Both the position numbers and the translations under genes were made by a program. Below are positions 23,601 to 33,135 of a DNA stretch of 64,000 bases, one piece after another. The stretch lies in NCBI RefSeq assembly GCF_018143015.1, contig NC_054752.1:2852001-2916000 (forward strand). Direction: 5' to 3'. Each line of letters begins with the position of its first letter. Position 1 is the stretch's first letter. The notes under the pieces are model-generated. The model was not told the origin of the DNA. It searched no databases and saw only the letters and a list, made by a program, of their open reading frames with translations. The DNA is from Lytechinus variegatus. Taxonomy: Eukaryota > Echinodermata > Echinoidea > Temnopleuroida > Toxopneustidae.

Positions 23601-26600
23601 TGAACGTGTTTATAACTTACAGCTACCGTATAATGGCGTATTGGCAACGTTTATCATGTTTATAGGAATTGGTATATAAAGGTGGGGTTCACAGGAGTTT
23701 TCTTCGGCATGGCGGTGGTGTTGATAGGTGATGTATCGTGCGGTTATGATTTGAATAGTCGAGCGGCAGCCTTTTTATAGGCTACGACACGTGTTCGTCA
23801 GCAATACGCTGCCGCGCGCTATGCGTAAGTTAGGCTATCGTAGGGCATAAGTTGTGTACGCCAGCAATACGCTAAGCATTCGTTGGAATACGTTACTTAT
23901 AAGTTAACGAAGCGTTCGATATAAGTTACTAATACGTTATGTATACGTCCAACTCGTTATGAATACGCTAAGTATACGCCCAGAGTTGAAAAAAAATCAA
24001 AGTTCAGCGTGTGCCGACGTTTTAGAGAAATTTTGATACGTCGGGCATACGCTGTCTAAAACGCCAAGGTGTGACACCGCCTTTAGATGAAAAGAACCAT
24101 GAAGACATGCAGAATGCCTTGCTCAAGGAGCGTGATGGGAATCGGACCTCCAAGGTGTAATCGGGTGCTTTTGACCAATCGGCCACGGTACCTTGCCGTA
24201 ACAGTTAAAGGTCAAGTCCACCCCAGAAAAAAAAAATGTTTATTTGAATAAATAGGGACCAATTTTAAAAAGCACAAATGTTACACTGAAAATTTCATCA
24301 AAATCGGATTCAAAATGAGAAATTTACGACATTTTAAAGATATATGCACAATTCAGTGATATACAAATGAGAGAGTCGATGATGTCCCCCACTCACTGTT
24401 TCTTTTGTTTTTTATTGTTTAAATTATACAACATTTCTTTATTTAACAGATTTGGCAATAATGACCAAATTGACTGAAGCAAAATAATAATGTTAAGATA
24501 ATGGTAATCCACATGTTCAGGGAGGATTTTTTTTCACATGACAATGATGAAGAAATTGAAGTATTTCATAATTCATATAATGACGTACAAAAGAAATAGT
24601 GAGCGGGTGACGTCATCGGTCCTCTCATTTGCATACTAACCAGGATGTGCATATTATAGCTGTTTAGGGAAATTAAGCAAATCTTTAAAATGTCATAATT
24701 GTCTTACTTTACATCCGATTTTTATGAAATTTTCAGTGTTATGCTCATTAGATTTCTCCTTATATTCAAGCCAACTTTCTGTTGGGATGGACTTGTCCTT
24801 TAATATCATAATAATTCAGTATCGTTACTATCATAACGATAGCACTAACAAGCGAGAACTACATGTGTAAATGGCTCTGGAATAGGAATTATTTTAGCGC
24901 CATCTATCGAGATGTACAGTATCTTCCGAAGACATGGCGTGCCCAAGGTGTCACGCGCGTAAAACATTCCCCATAGACTTGTGTGTTAAAATGGCACTTT
25001 TGAAAAATTCATAAAAAAATAAATGTGAAATTAGAGGGTGGAATGTTTACTACCATTGGATAGGATATATATCTGGCATTCCATATCTGACCAGGAAAGG
25101 GTAGCGTAGCCAGCTCATTTTAAAAATAAATTGCCATTTATGAAGATAACTATGAATGGATCAAATTCATCGACTCAAACAGTAAAATAGCCCTAATTAG
25201 TCCGCCAGTCAAAAAAATAGTTCCAAGTCACTTTTTTATCTTCCCAATTTGGGCGAAGGAAGTTCAGTAGTTACCATTTCTAGAATCAGTGTTAGATTTT
25301 GAATCATATTCATACAGTTTTGTCAAAAAAAAATTCGAATGGGTTGGGTCGAACGAATATCTTGAGCCCTCCTGGTGTAATTAGGCTCATGGCACCTATA
25401 TTATATGACCTATGAATTTAATTTTTTTGTAATAGCTACTTTGCTATTCTTTCATATCTGTACACTCACACTTGTACAAAGAAATGCATTGAAAATGCCT
25501 ATTTTCTATGAAATTACCCATTTTAATGTATTACTCATACATGTTATATTCACTATATGGATGCATACATATCCTACCTGCATACAGCCCAGCAGTGAAT
25601 GTAATGACAATAGGTCCCTATTAATTGTGATATAAAGGTGTATGTTAATTTTGTGTAGATATCAGGATATCAGAACTGCCTCAAACAAAATTACCAGATA
25701 TACATGAGATTGAATGAGGAAACAGTAAAAGTATAAGAACATACCACTTTAGTACATTTGCATTTGACCTATTATATCAAAATCTTCCTAGGGCTATTGC
25801 CTCTCAGATGTAAGAAGGAAGAGATACATAAAAATAGATAGAAGAGAGAGAGAGAAAAAAGAGAGATAGAAAGAGAGAGAGAAACAAAGATAATTTCATA
25901 GATGGCATGGCTTATAAAGAGGGGGGGGGGTAGACTAAGATTGGAGCACACAGCCACCCCCCCCCCATCCCTCCTTAGTTGAGCACTATTAGCCCTTAGA
26001 TACCTTACCTTACTCTGTGCCTTTTTCTAAATACCTTCTTGAAGGTACCACTCTAGTCCTCTTCAGTAAAGTTCTCAAAGCTCCTCTCTACCCCCTTCCT
26101 TTTACATGAGCAATTTTCAAAGGTCTTTCTAATATTAAGTATGTGATGTACACTAACACAAACCAATGATGAATCAGAACAAAAAGAGGCATAGACGCTC
26201 TATACATTGACCAGTCTACATATAGGCTTACATATACACAGACCTACTAACTTTAGCTGATATTGCCTTGCTAGCCATTAAATCAATTCTTTGCACCTCT
26301 TGATGACTAAATATATTGATATCAGTGAGAAATTGTTTGCTACTGAAGAGTTTGGCCAGGAATTCCATCCACTACTAGGGATATCCCATAGTACTTATAG
26401 GTGTCACGCGCGTAAAACATTCCCCATAGACTTGTGTGTTAAAATGGCACTTTTGAAAAATTCATAAAAAATAAATGTGAAATTAGAGGGTGGAATGTTT
26501 ACTACCATTGGATAGGATATATATCTGGCATTCCATATCTGACCAGGAAAGGGTAGCGTAGCCAGCTCATTTTAAAAATAAATTGCCATTTATGAAGATA

Positions 26601-27217
26601 ACTATGAATGGATCAAATTCATCGAATCAAACAGTAAAATAGCCCTAATTAGTCCGCCAGTCAAAAAAATAGTTCCAAGTCACTTTTTTATCTTCCCAAT
26701 TTGGGCGAAGGAAGTTCAGTAGTTACCATTTCTAGAATCAGTGTTAGATTTTGAATCATATTCATACAGTTTTGTCAATCAGCAACATCAAATTGAAAAA
26801 AAATTCGAATGGGTTGGGTCGAACGAATATCTTGAGCCCTCCTGATGTAATTAGGCTCATGGCACCGGAAGAGCACTATTTTTTTTTTTACACCGGCTTT
26901 AGTGGCTCGAGCTGCCTCGCACGGAATAAATATTCGTGCTGGGTACCCATTTAGCCCACACGTATCGAATGCAGCGCCATGTTGGTAAATTCCTTGCTGT
27001 GGGTAAACACGTCATGGTTATAATTCATTGAACTTGATTTATTTAACAATATTCGATGATCTGTGTAGGTTTTCATGGTGGAGATTATAACGTGGAGTAG
27101 GTTTACATAAACTTTCCACTTACTTACTACTAATACATCTTGGTTTCGTTTGTTTTACAGGATGGGTTTCTCTTCATGATATCTCCGTGTAGACGAGGGG
27201 GATATTCTGAAATGTAG
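5695..27217 (+). CDS. cation-dependent mannose-6-phosphate receptor-like protein
   Basis: Seven exons give 267 residues: 5695-5891, 13890-13983, 14524-14651, 18433-18520, 19760-19872, 22581-22707 and 27161-27217. All borders are GT..AG, and phases 2,0,2,0,2,0 join without a break. Order: signal peptide (about 1-31, core IILLFVCILLKGC); cysteine-rich lumenal MRH domain (about 32-198); one membrane span (about 200-224); cytosolic tail (225-267). Length is close to vertebrate CD-MPR (277). By eye alignment, the family's ligand-binding Q, R, E and Y correspond to Q74 (or Q75), R140, E163 and Y169. The tail keeps the family block FW.D...LV.DG (FWSDFPGLVKDG). Members of this family bind phosphomannosyl tags in the Golgi and carry lysosomal hydrolases to endosomes. 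The vertebrate acidic-dileucine end is absent; the protein ends GGYSEM, a possible tyrosine sorting signal. In-frame Met at 1, 7 and 12 leave the exact start open. It may bind other glycans. Confidence 0.88.
6315..6445 (-). repeat. tRNA-derived SINE
   Basis: Minus-strand head starts GGTGCCGTGGCCGAGTGGTC, a clear A box, and carries the B box GGTTCGATCCC. The body then reads GAGCAAGGCATTTATCC. The head resembles a leucine or serine tRNA, but there is no CCA-side stem, so this is a SINE and not a tRNA gene. Confidence 0.78.
6717..6950. mobile_element. MITE with GTGTTAAC-type inverted ends, copy 1
   Basis: Starts CAGCAAAAACTG and GTGTTAACCG and ends with the inverse AACACCGCAGTTT. Inside are many short TTAACACC/GGTGTTA inverted pairs, so the single strand would fold. 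A second, shorter copy lies at 14767-14970. Confidence 0.75.
7283..11946. mobile_element. 4.7-kb foldback-type element with tandem-repeat arms
   Basis: The outer ends are inverted copies: TTAGTATCCC near 7283 and GGGATACTAA near 11946, followed inward by CTGGAATAAAATTATTGGAA and its inverse. Both arms hold tandem units of about 178 bases; in the right arm the AGGTCA-palindrome of each unit recurs at 11068, 11246, 11430, 11608 and 11780. Arms reach about 9560 and 10060, where CATTAGAGCTGCAGCTTT and its inverse meet a core of about 500 bases with no recognisable transposase. The left arm is interrupted by another repeat (7796-8825). This is the architecture of foldback elements. The superfamily and target duplication could not be fixed. 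Confidence 0.75.
7796..8825. mobile_element. nested repeat with GTCTCACCTGCAT inverted ends
   Basis: Starts GTCTCACCTGCAT and ends ATGCAGGTGAGAC, an exact 13-base inverted pair. The interior is built of four to five related units of about 150-180 bases, each with AAACTTGGACATAAG, AGTATCAC.GAACATC and TCACATGACCAAGGTCAAAG. It sits in the left arm of the larger foldback element, so it arrived later. No coding capacity was seen. Confidence 0.7.
12351..13726 (+). repeat. 1.38-kb interspersed repeat, copy 1
   Basis: Starts TATAGACAAATTATATATGG and ends near ATTCTTCGG. It matches, in inverse orientation, 52131-53514 about 39 kb away. Both copies keep short open frames of similar wording (for example MERYCLFIHKYVTKKSYRCR on + at 12371 here), but the frames differ between copies, so coding is doubtful. 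It is probably a non-autonomous transposon. Confidence 0.65.
14767..14970. mobile_element. MITE with GTGTTAAC-type inverted ends, copy 2 (right end missing)
   Basis: Matches the first 200 bases of the copy at 6717-6950, from CAGCAAAAACTG to CCTCTATTAAC. It then stops where LINE sequence begins, so the LINE landed in or next to it. Confidence 0.72.
14971..16480 (+). mobile_element. CR1/L2-like LINE fragment with inverted 5' part
   Basis: Two reverse-transcriptase pieces point away from each other. On the minus strand, about 15270 to 14975 encodes the fingers and palm (FRKDYSTSMALTSLSGK; FIDLSKAFDTINHNILLSKL; IPQGSFLGPLL). On the plus strand, from about 15345, the thumb and C-terminal part follow (WFEANKLSLNIKKCNYMVF; KAKFLGIHLD), ending in GPKLWNSLPARL and a stop near 16120. 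About 165 bases around the catalytic YADD box are missing between them. The junction (about 15270-15330) is AT-rich. The plus-strand frame shifts near 15940. The order (inverted upstream piece outside, 3' piece inside in normal direction) fits twin priming. The 3' end is near 16480. Confidence 0.8.
16481..17960. repeat. AT-rich repeat region with scattered GAGTGAGCAC-type motif
   Basis: The motif TGAGTGAGCAC or a close variant recurs near 16620, 17230, 17565 and 17733, often after TTCATGG or CACGGTTGAA. The same wording occurs in the mariner-type MITE at 55110-56099 and near 58200, so this is probably a related, end-less copy. No supported gene. Confidence 0.4.
17973..18140. mobile_element. 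short MITE with AGGGGCCGCGGAA ends
   Basis: The 13-base inverted pair AGGGGCCGCGGAA / TTCCGCGGCCCCT is exact, and G-runs and C-runs lie just inside. A weaker relative lies at 29107-29270. Confidence 0.75.
19441..19549. mobile_element. hairpin MITE of about 110 bases
   Basis: GTGGCGGACCGTGACC at the left pairs with GGTCACGGTCTGCTAC at the right. Inner arms GGAGACAA and TTGTCTCC also pair, leaving a loop of about 20 bases. It lies in intron 4. Confidence 0.7.
19908..20147. repeat. GAT/GGT microsatellite
   Basis: Long imperfect trinucleotide array starting 35 bases after the exon 5 donor at 19873. Frames across it give poly-M or poly-H and are not genes. Confidence 0.85.
20148..20433. mobile_element. 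MITE with CACTGTTA ends, copy 1
   Basis: Starts CACTGTTAAAA and ends TTTTCTAACAGTG. A close copy lies at 40732-41006 and a partial one at 41334-41425. The copy splits a GAT microsatellite, which resumes at 20434. Confidence 0.75.
20434..20748. repeat. GAT/GGT microsatellite, continuation
   Basis: Imperfect GAT, GGT and GAC array, probably once continuous with 19908-20147. Confidence 0.8.
20771..22236. mobile_element. 1.47-kb element with inverted arms of about 220 bases and a pyrimidine-rich core
   Basis: Left end GGTGGCTTATTACAAACACT pairs with the right end AGTGTTTATAATAAGCTGACC read inversely. Further in, CATGCTGGGAAAATAAAATG and CATTTTATTTTCCCAGCATG pair exactly. The core holds two C/T-rich blocks (21040-21430 and 21540-21695). 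No transposase frame was seen. It lies in intron 5 of the CD-MPR-like gene. Confidence 0.72.
21040..21430. repeat. polypyrimidine tract (CTT/CCT-rich)
   Basis: About 390 bases with almost only C and T on the plus strand. Open frames across it are composition artefacts. Confidence 0.85.
22241..22409. mobile_element. hairpin MITE with GGGTGTTTCATAAAGC ends, copy 1
   Basis: GGGTGTTTCATAAAGCTGTT at the left pairs with the inverse of AACTCTATGAAACGACCC at the right. Inner arms AAGAGCGACTTTAAGAAC and GTTCTCAAAGTCGCTCTTT also pair. Further copies at 50661-50829 and (partial) 41426-41495. Confidence 0.78.
22912..24192 (-). repeat. tRNA-derived SINE split by a 930-bp TIR element
   Basis: Minus-strand head 24192-24086 has the A box TGGCCGATTGGTC and B-box-like GGTCCGATTCCC, then GAGCAAGGCATTC as in the SINE at 6315-6445. 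The body and a tail with AAGCGCGATATAGAAATTGG plus (ATT)n lie at 23155-22912. The two parts flank the TIR element 23156-24085. Confidence 0.62.
23156..24085. mobile_element. 930-bp TIR element rich in ACGTATGC words
   Basis: Left TIR TAAAGGCGCTGTCACACC and right TIR GGTGTGACACCGCCTTTA; the pairing continues inward through about 45 bases. GATG lies on both sides (23152-23155 and 24086-24089), a possible 4-base target duplication. The interior has dozens of TACGT/ACGTA words and a palindrome around the repeated AAAATTTTTCGACG near 23315-23350. It is non-coding and lies in intron 6. Confidence 0.75.
24205..24803. mobile_element. TTAAAGG MITE (GTCCACCCC family), copy 1
   Basis: Starts TTAAAGGTCAAGTCCACCCC and ends ATGGACTTGTCCTTTAA. 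Long inverted arms carry ATCAAAATCGGAT and its inverse. Eight copies are seen in the window. Confidence 0.8.
24947..25396 (+). repeat. 450-bp direct repeat, left copy
   Basis: Starts GGTGTCACGCGCG and ends CTCATGGCACC. It is almost identical to 26400-26866, with about 1.0 kb of AT-rich non-coding DNA between. The pair could be the ends of an LTR-like non-coding element or a local duplication. The inner bases TGTCA and TGGCA would fit TG..CA termini, but no primer-binding site or gene of such a family is seen. Confidence 0.6.
25397..26399. other. spacer between the two 450-bp direct repeats
   Basis: About 1.0 kb of AT-rich DNA with a GAGA tract near 25835-25885 and G and C runs near 25920-25970. 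No gene or protein motif was seen. Confidence 0.5.
26400..26866 (+). repeat. 450-bp direct repeat, right copy
   Basis: Near-identical to 24947-25396 from GGTGTCACGCGCG to CTCATGGCACC. Both copies are in the last intron of the CD-MPR-like gene. Confidence 0.6.
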
Positions 27218-27339
27218 AAAATAATACTAGACCTTACACAAGGCTTGGCTCTGGTAAGATGAAAAAAACTTCTATTTTTTAATGAAAATATTGTGAAAAT
27301 AGTGATTTAAGTAGAGATGATATAACGACATTAACAACA

Positions 27340-27430
27340 ATGAGAATAATGATAGTAATGATATTGACGATGAGGATGATTAAGATGATGATGATGATAA
27401 AAAAAATACGATGATGATGACAGTGATTAA
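27340..27430. repeat. GAT microsatellite
   Basis: Imperfect GAT/GAC repeats just downstream of the CD-MPR-like stop codon, possibly inside its 3' UTR. Confidence 0.7.
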
Positions 27431-27997
27431 ACAATTTATTTATCTATTTATTAATTTATTTGTTTTTTACTCCTATATTTAAAAAAAAACATAGGGCTTT
27501 GTCAAGTTATGTCAAATTTATTAGATTGCGTCAAAATAATCCATCATAATGCGCGTATTGAAGAAAAGCACACAACATGACAAAATGACATTTGACTATA
27601 TATATCTATATTGTTATCCTCGTTCTTTTTATATACAAAAAAAATGTTAAAAAGCAACATGGTCGATAGAATATCAGAAATTAAAAAGGAGGTCAACTAG
27701 AAATATAATGACTTAATAACATTAACTTATTCTTGCGCTTTCCCTTTCTTTTTCTTTTCACAAACTAGGTTGTGCATATCGAGGAATGTATTGTTCATCA
27801 ACAGATCGATTACGAAGTTTAATAACGACCGTGACATTGAAAGTTCTATTAAAAATGATTTGAAGATTGTAATTATGAAATACAAGAAGCCAACGGAAAA
27901 ATAATATGGAATGACTAAAAATTGTGGTGGGGGAAGAAAGCGATTAGGAGGGAAGTGAACCCGTTGTCAACACGATCAAACGAAACATAGCTTGGAT

Positions 27998-28062
27998 AGA
28001 TAGAGAGATGGATAGATAGATGAATAGGTATGTAGGTAGATAGATAGACAGATAAGTAAGTG
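27998..28062. repeat. GATA microsatellite
   Basis: Imperfect GATA/GTAG tetranucleotide array. Confidence 0.75.
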
Positions 28063-28689
28063 GATTGATATATTCGTATAGCCACACTTAAATATGGAAA
28101 AGGTTTCCTTATTTATTTTCAGATTCAAATCGAATTGGAGTGACACTTTTTAAACTTAAGGATGTTGGTATATTAAATAAACGCTTTAGTCATGTTAGTG
28201 TAATATCGTCCGGGACGTGCGAGTCAATTTAACACGTTAGAAAAAAGGTTAAAATATACACTCGACTCCGGCGATTTTTTGAATTTTCAACTTTCAAAAC
28301 TGCAGCATGGTATAAAATAACCCCCCCCAAAAAAAAACAATAACGGTATACGTTAGATTATTATACATGTTTGATTTTGCTGTGTTTGCTGGAGAAAATT
28401 TGTAAGCCTAAAGAGTTTGTCAAATATACAATGCCTACAAATTTTGCAAACCCCACTTTGTAATGTATTCTTTAAAAGCTGTAGTATACTTATCAAACTA
28501 GCCATGACTTCTGAATACACTTCAAATCAACATACTTATGTTAGAGTATATTCATGTCTAATTTTGTTTTGTTTTTGTTACTAGTTTATTTTCTATCCGT
28601 TTTGTATTTTAATCATTATGTACATGTATGTGTAAAATTTTATTTTCTTGAAGCGCTATTAACGCCGGAAGATGAACCTGTGTGTTATG

Positions 28690-28744
28690 TGGCCACTGCT
28701 ATTATTATTACTATTATCATTATTGTTGTTGTTAGTAGTAGTAG

Positions 28745-28776
<32 letters not shown>

Positions 28777-28815
28777 CTAGTAGTATCATTTTCATTGTTA
28801 TTATATTATTATGAT
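28690..28815. repeat. ATT and AGT trinucleotide array
   Basis: ATT repeats pass into a purer AGT run (about 28733-28785) and back into ATT. Poly-S and poly-I frames here are artefacts. Confidence 0.8.
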
Positions 28816-29106
28816 TATCATTGATATAATTGTTACATTTGCAATACAAATGATAATTTTCAGTTTGATATACTTGGTCACTCACTATAAACAAAGAAAA
28901 ACTAACGACTACAGAAAACTGGTCATTTGGGTGCAACTGACACGTCTCGTCATGCACACACACATACGCACCCTCACACACACACATATATATGTATTTG
29001 CTGAATAATATCCACTGTCAAATGAGAATAGAATGAGTCACCAATAACCGTCTCATAATCATTTTTTCTATATAATAATATAATAATGTAACTTCATTGC
29101 TTCTAA

Positions 29107-29270
29107 ACAAGGGCTGCAGAAATATATAATTTTTTTTTTTTTGGGGGGGTCTGACCATAGAGAAAATCACAAACAGAAGGTTATGTTTTTCCAGTTATGT
29201 TTTTGTATACGTTCAATGATAAACTGCTTGCCCCCCCCCCTCGTTCCGCGACCCCTGCTGTATTAGCTGG
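29107..29270. repeat. degenerate relative of the GC-ended MITE
   Basis: AGGGCTGCAGAA at the left and TTCCGCGACCCCT at the right, with G and C runs inside, resemble 17973-18140. Pairing is weaker. Confidence 0.45.
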
Positions 29271-29581
29271 AAAATATGGCTGCTATAGTATTTGTGTATC
29301 TCTACCTTTAATATTCTCGTTTACATACTTGTATAAAAATTTGTGCAATCGGGCAATGCAGTCAAGAAAATTGCTTTCAGTAATAAGCTTTTATAATAGA
29401 AGTGATATGCTAGCAGAATGTGCTATGACGTCCTGTTTTATACACAACAATTTACTGAAATGTAAGATTGATATGATTATTGTCAATGAGTGAGTGTTTC
29501 TCTTTTTGAAATATATGTGTTTACTATAATCTCTTGAATTATACGTCTTACTTAATTTGAAAAGCGGTACATAGAACAAAC

Positions 29582-29760
29582 CATGGATGATGGTGACGAT
29601 GATGATGATGACGATGATGATGGTGATACAAAGACGACGATGATTATGAAGCTGATCGATGGTGCTGCTATTGCTGATGACGATAATGATGATGGCGATA
29701 TGATGATGATGACGACGATGATGATAATGACCATGATAATGATGAAGATGATGACGTGGT
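29582..29760. repeat. GAT/GAC microsatellite
   Basis: Imperfect trinucleotide array; overlapping frames give low-complexity peptides. Confidence 0.8.
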
Positions 29761-30384
29761 AGAAATTCTGTATTTGTTCGTTGGGTTTTCGCTTTTTATT
29801 CAAATAAACTTGTGGTTGAAGCGGAATTTGGCGTTTGGATTAGAAAAAAAATAGGTTTAGAGGAAAAGGAAGTGAATCATTCTTGTGGGATTGTGTGTGT
29901 TGAGGTTGAAATGCCGTCATGTGGGTGTTCCTGAAGAGTAGTTACATTAATTTCAAAAGGATGATCGGGTCGATCATGTGTACAGCTAGTGACCAGAATA
30001 AGAGGAAATAAATATAAACACGCACTCATGCACATTTACACAAACACACCCACTCACCATCGCCACCCTCTCTCACATACACAAAAGAAGCTTTTTTAGA
30101 AATCTTAAAATAATGAAAATTGCTAATGATGACAATTATGAAAGATCATTGCTATTTGAATATCACGATGTGAGACCAGCTTGGGAATGATACACATATA
30201 CCAACAAACATGCATCTTGATTCAGAAAAAAAGGCCATGGTTATCGAAAATGACTATATGATTTTGCTGGAAAAATGCGGGACACCCCGTCCCAACCACC
30301 CTCGACATTATTCTACAATCACAGGGGAGGGGGGGGGGCTGAGTTCCTTTGACATATGCTACATATTCAACATAACACAAATAA

Positions 30385-30677
30385 ACTCCTAAAAAAGTTT
30401 GGAAATCTGACTTTGATTGACAATCCCTCTTTGGTTTTAGTGAATATCAATAAGTAATTGACATCAATGAATAGATCATTTATTTCTCTTTAAAATGATA
30501 CACTATACATGATATGATTATGTTTCACATGGAGGTGCAGTGCCTTGAAATGTGGGGCAAGGTCAAAATTCAAAAAGTTTTTCCGTAATGAACTTTTGAA
30601 TGATATTAAATATGCATAGTGTAAAATTGGGAGAAATTAATTGCCAAACTCAGATTTCCAAACTTTTTATGAGGGGC
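30385..30677. mobile_element. MITE with AAAGTTTGGAAATC ends
   Basis: AAAAGTTTGGAAATCTGA near the left pairs with TCAGATTTCCAAACTTTTT near the right. About 290 bases, non-coding. Confidence 0.65.
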
Positions 30678-31027
30678 TTACGTTGATGGGTCCTCGGTGA
30701 GTCCTTTCGGTGGGACACGAGCATAAGAGTGTTAACTTATGCCTGGCAGTCTATACATTTCTTCGAGGTTAATTCAGTGTGACCTTTCCAATAAACATGA
30801 TTGGATCTGAGGGTTAATAGCGTTTTGGAACTTTACCAAGCGCGGATAGAGGGGGTTGCAGAAGCCGGTGCGGGCGCATCCCACGATGTCTTCAGTGCGC
30901 ACATTTTTTTTAAATATTAATTTTCATATATTTTTGTTTCACTTGTCAAGGGAGACGAAATGACCTTCATTTCGGACCGATGTCCCTCTTTTTGCTTGGG
31001 ATTTTTGTCTGACAAATTCGCACCGAA

Positions 31028-31578
31028 TTAAAGGACAAGCCCACCCCAACAAAAAGTTTATTTGAATAAAAGGAAAAAAGATCAACAAGCAAAACACTGA
31101 AAATTTCATCAAAATCGGATGTAAAATAAGAAAGTTAAGACATTTTAAAGTTTCGCTTAATTTCACAAAACTATTTCTTTTGTATTTTATTATATGAAAT
31201 ACGAAATATTCTAATTGTTTTACTCCTTGTCAAGTGCAACAAAGTTCCATTTCTCCCTGAATATGTGGAATTACCATTGTTTTAACAGTTTATAGTTAAG
31301 TTAAGTTGGTCCTTCTTGTCAAATCTGTAAAATTTGAAATATTGTATTATTCAAACAATAAAAAAGAAGAAGTAGTAAGTGATGGACATAATCGACTCTC
31401 TCATTTGCATGTCACCGAATTGTGCATTTAACTGTTCTGTGAAAAATAAGCAAAACTTAAAAATGTCATAACTTTCTTATTTTACATCCGATTTCGATGA
31501 AATTTGCAGCGTTATGATTGTTTGATTTTTATTTATCGATTCAAATCAACAGTTTTCTGGGGTGGACTTGACTTTTCA
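31028..31578. mobile_element. TTAAAGG MITE (GTCCACCCC family), copy 2
   Basis: Starts TTAAAGGACAAGCCCACCCC and ends GGGGTGGACTTGAC. The arms carry ATCAAAATCGGATGTAAAAT and its inverse. Confidence 0.78.
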
Positions 31579-33135
31579 AGTTCAAATCTGGATCCGTGTC
31601 GGATTTACAAAACTCTTTAATATATAACCACCACCACCACCAACAACAACAACGCTAACATGTATAGCATTTGGAGAGGAAGTACAACGATGCAGAGGAG
31701 ATCAGAGATCACTCAATTTCCTTTAAATCAGACCGCAAGAGGTCTTCATGGAAAAAAAAAATAGTTTCCCAGTGTCTAAACTATCTTTATATCAAACAGC
31801 CCACGCATGAGCATGCCAAGTGGGGGCAAATTCATGTTTTGATGAAGGAAATTGAATCCGATAAGTTTGGAGACCCTGGAGTGTACCAGTATCTTTCTTT
31901 GCGTAAATGTTTATGACTGTATCATCATACATTACATGGTCAAGGGCAAGATTCGACTTTATCGTTCACTATTGCCAACATTTGTTGTTTGCTTTGTATT
32001 TCAAAACAATATTCACATTGACAAGAAATAGTGTTACATTTGCAAATAATGATAGGCACTTATTACCAGAAACAAAACGTTTTTGGAAGGGCAAAGTCCC
32101 TTCAATAACATCGAATGAAAGTCGTTCGTTGAAGTAAAACATGGCTCGAAATAAAGCGTTCATAATCATATTAACATTAAAAAAATAATCACGTCGCATT
32201 TTTTCTTTTAATTTAACAGCTGATGCAGGTAAAGAAATATATTGTAAACAGAACGTTATTTGTCAAAGCATTGACGGCCCTCCACAAAAAGCAAGCCAGG
32301 CATAACTTTTGTTACACTGTTTAAACAAGAATACATTATGGAATTTATACATTTCAGATTATTTTTTCATCGACCAGTGTGAACACACCTTCTGCTTATG
32401 ACCTTCACCTTACGTGTCACCAATATCGGGAAGTGATCTTCACAACTCTCTCTGTTTGACGGAGATGATGACGTCCTGGTATCCGTTTCATAAAAACATT
32501 GGAAGCTTTGGTGACTTTGCCATGATAACATCTACCACGGTAACAGGGCTCAGCAGCCAATAAAAATCAAGGTTTACATGGTATTGGCCAGAATTGCGAA
32601 GTTATGATAGCTGCAAACCCTGATGAAACGAGCTTCTCGTTGACCCTCCTGAAATTGTGGAAATGGTTGGCCTGTTACCAAGGAAGTGCAGACATTTGGA
32701 CTTATCAGCTTATGAAGGAATGGTATCATATTTCACAGGCATTATTTTTTTTTAATCGCGGATTGTATTACAACATTTGAAGAGAATGAGTCACCATTGG
32801 TTTAACAAGAAAGGAAGAGGTTAAGCGAAACTTCCAGCTGGCATATCGTGACGGCATTCATTTTGTCAACCAGTTCAATAAACTTCGGACTTCTATTTCA
32901 ATTTGTCAGACGAAATACATGTGATCAACACGGACTGGGGCAAAGCTGCATTTTACGAAAACACATTTTATCGGATTATTGTAGAAAATGGCCGGAGGTT
33001 CTTGAGCAATAACTTTGCAGACTCATTCTTATATATGTCAGCCTCTTTTGATTTGGATTTATATTTGATTATGTTTCAATTAAGGTGAATATTATTTTCT
33101 TGAATTCCATCTTGCTGTCGAAGAAATTTGTCATT
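31579..33135. other. region upstream of TLR-1
   Basis: AT-rich, with a short CAC/AAC run near 31630. No gene, MITE or clear TATA box was identified. The promoter and any 5' UTR of the receptor should lie here. Short frames show no family resemblance. Confidence 0.4.

Larger units (their letters stand above)
27218..30384. other. 3' flank of the CD-MPR-like gene, no further gene seen
   Basis: AT-rich DNA with several microsatellites. A GGTAAGATG donor-like site follows the stop at about 27255, so the 3' UTR may be spliced. I see no second coding region. Confidence 0.45.

Noticed and set aside
32212-32240. Nine-base micro-exon CTGATGCAG between an AG and a GT upstream of TLR-1
   Set aside because: AG and GT this close occur by chance; TLR-1 is complete in one exon.
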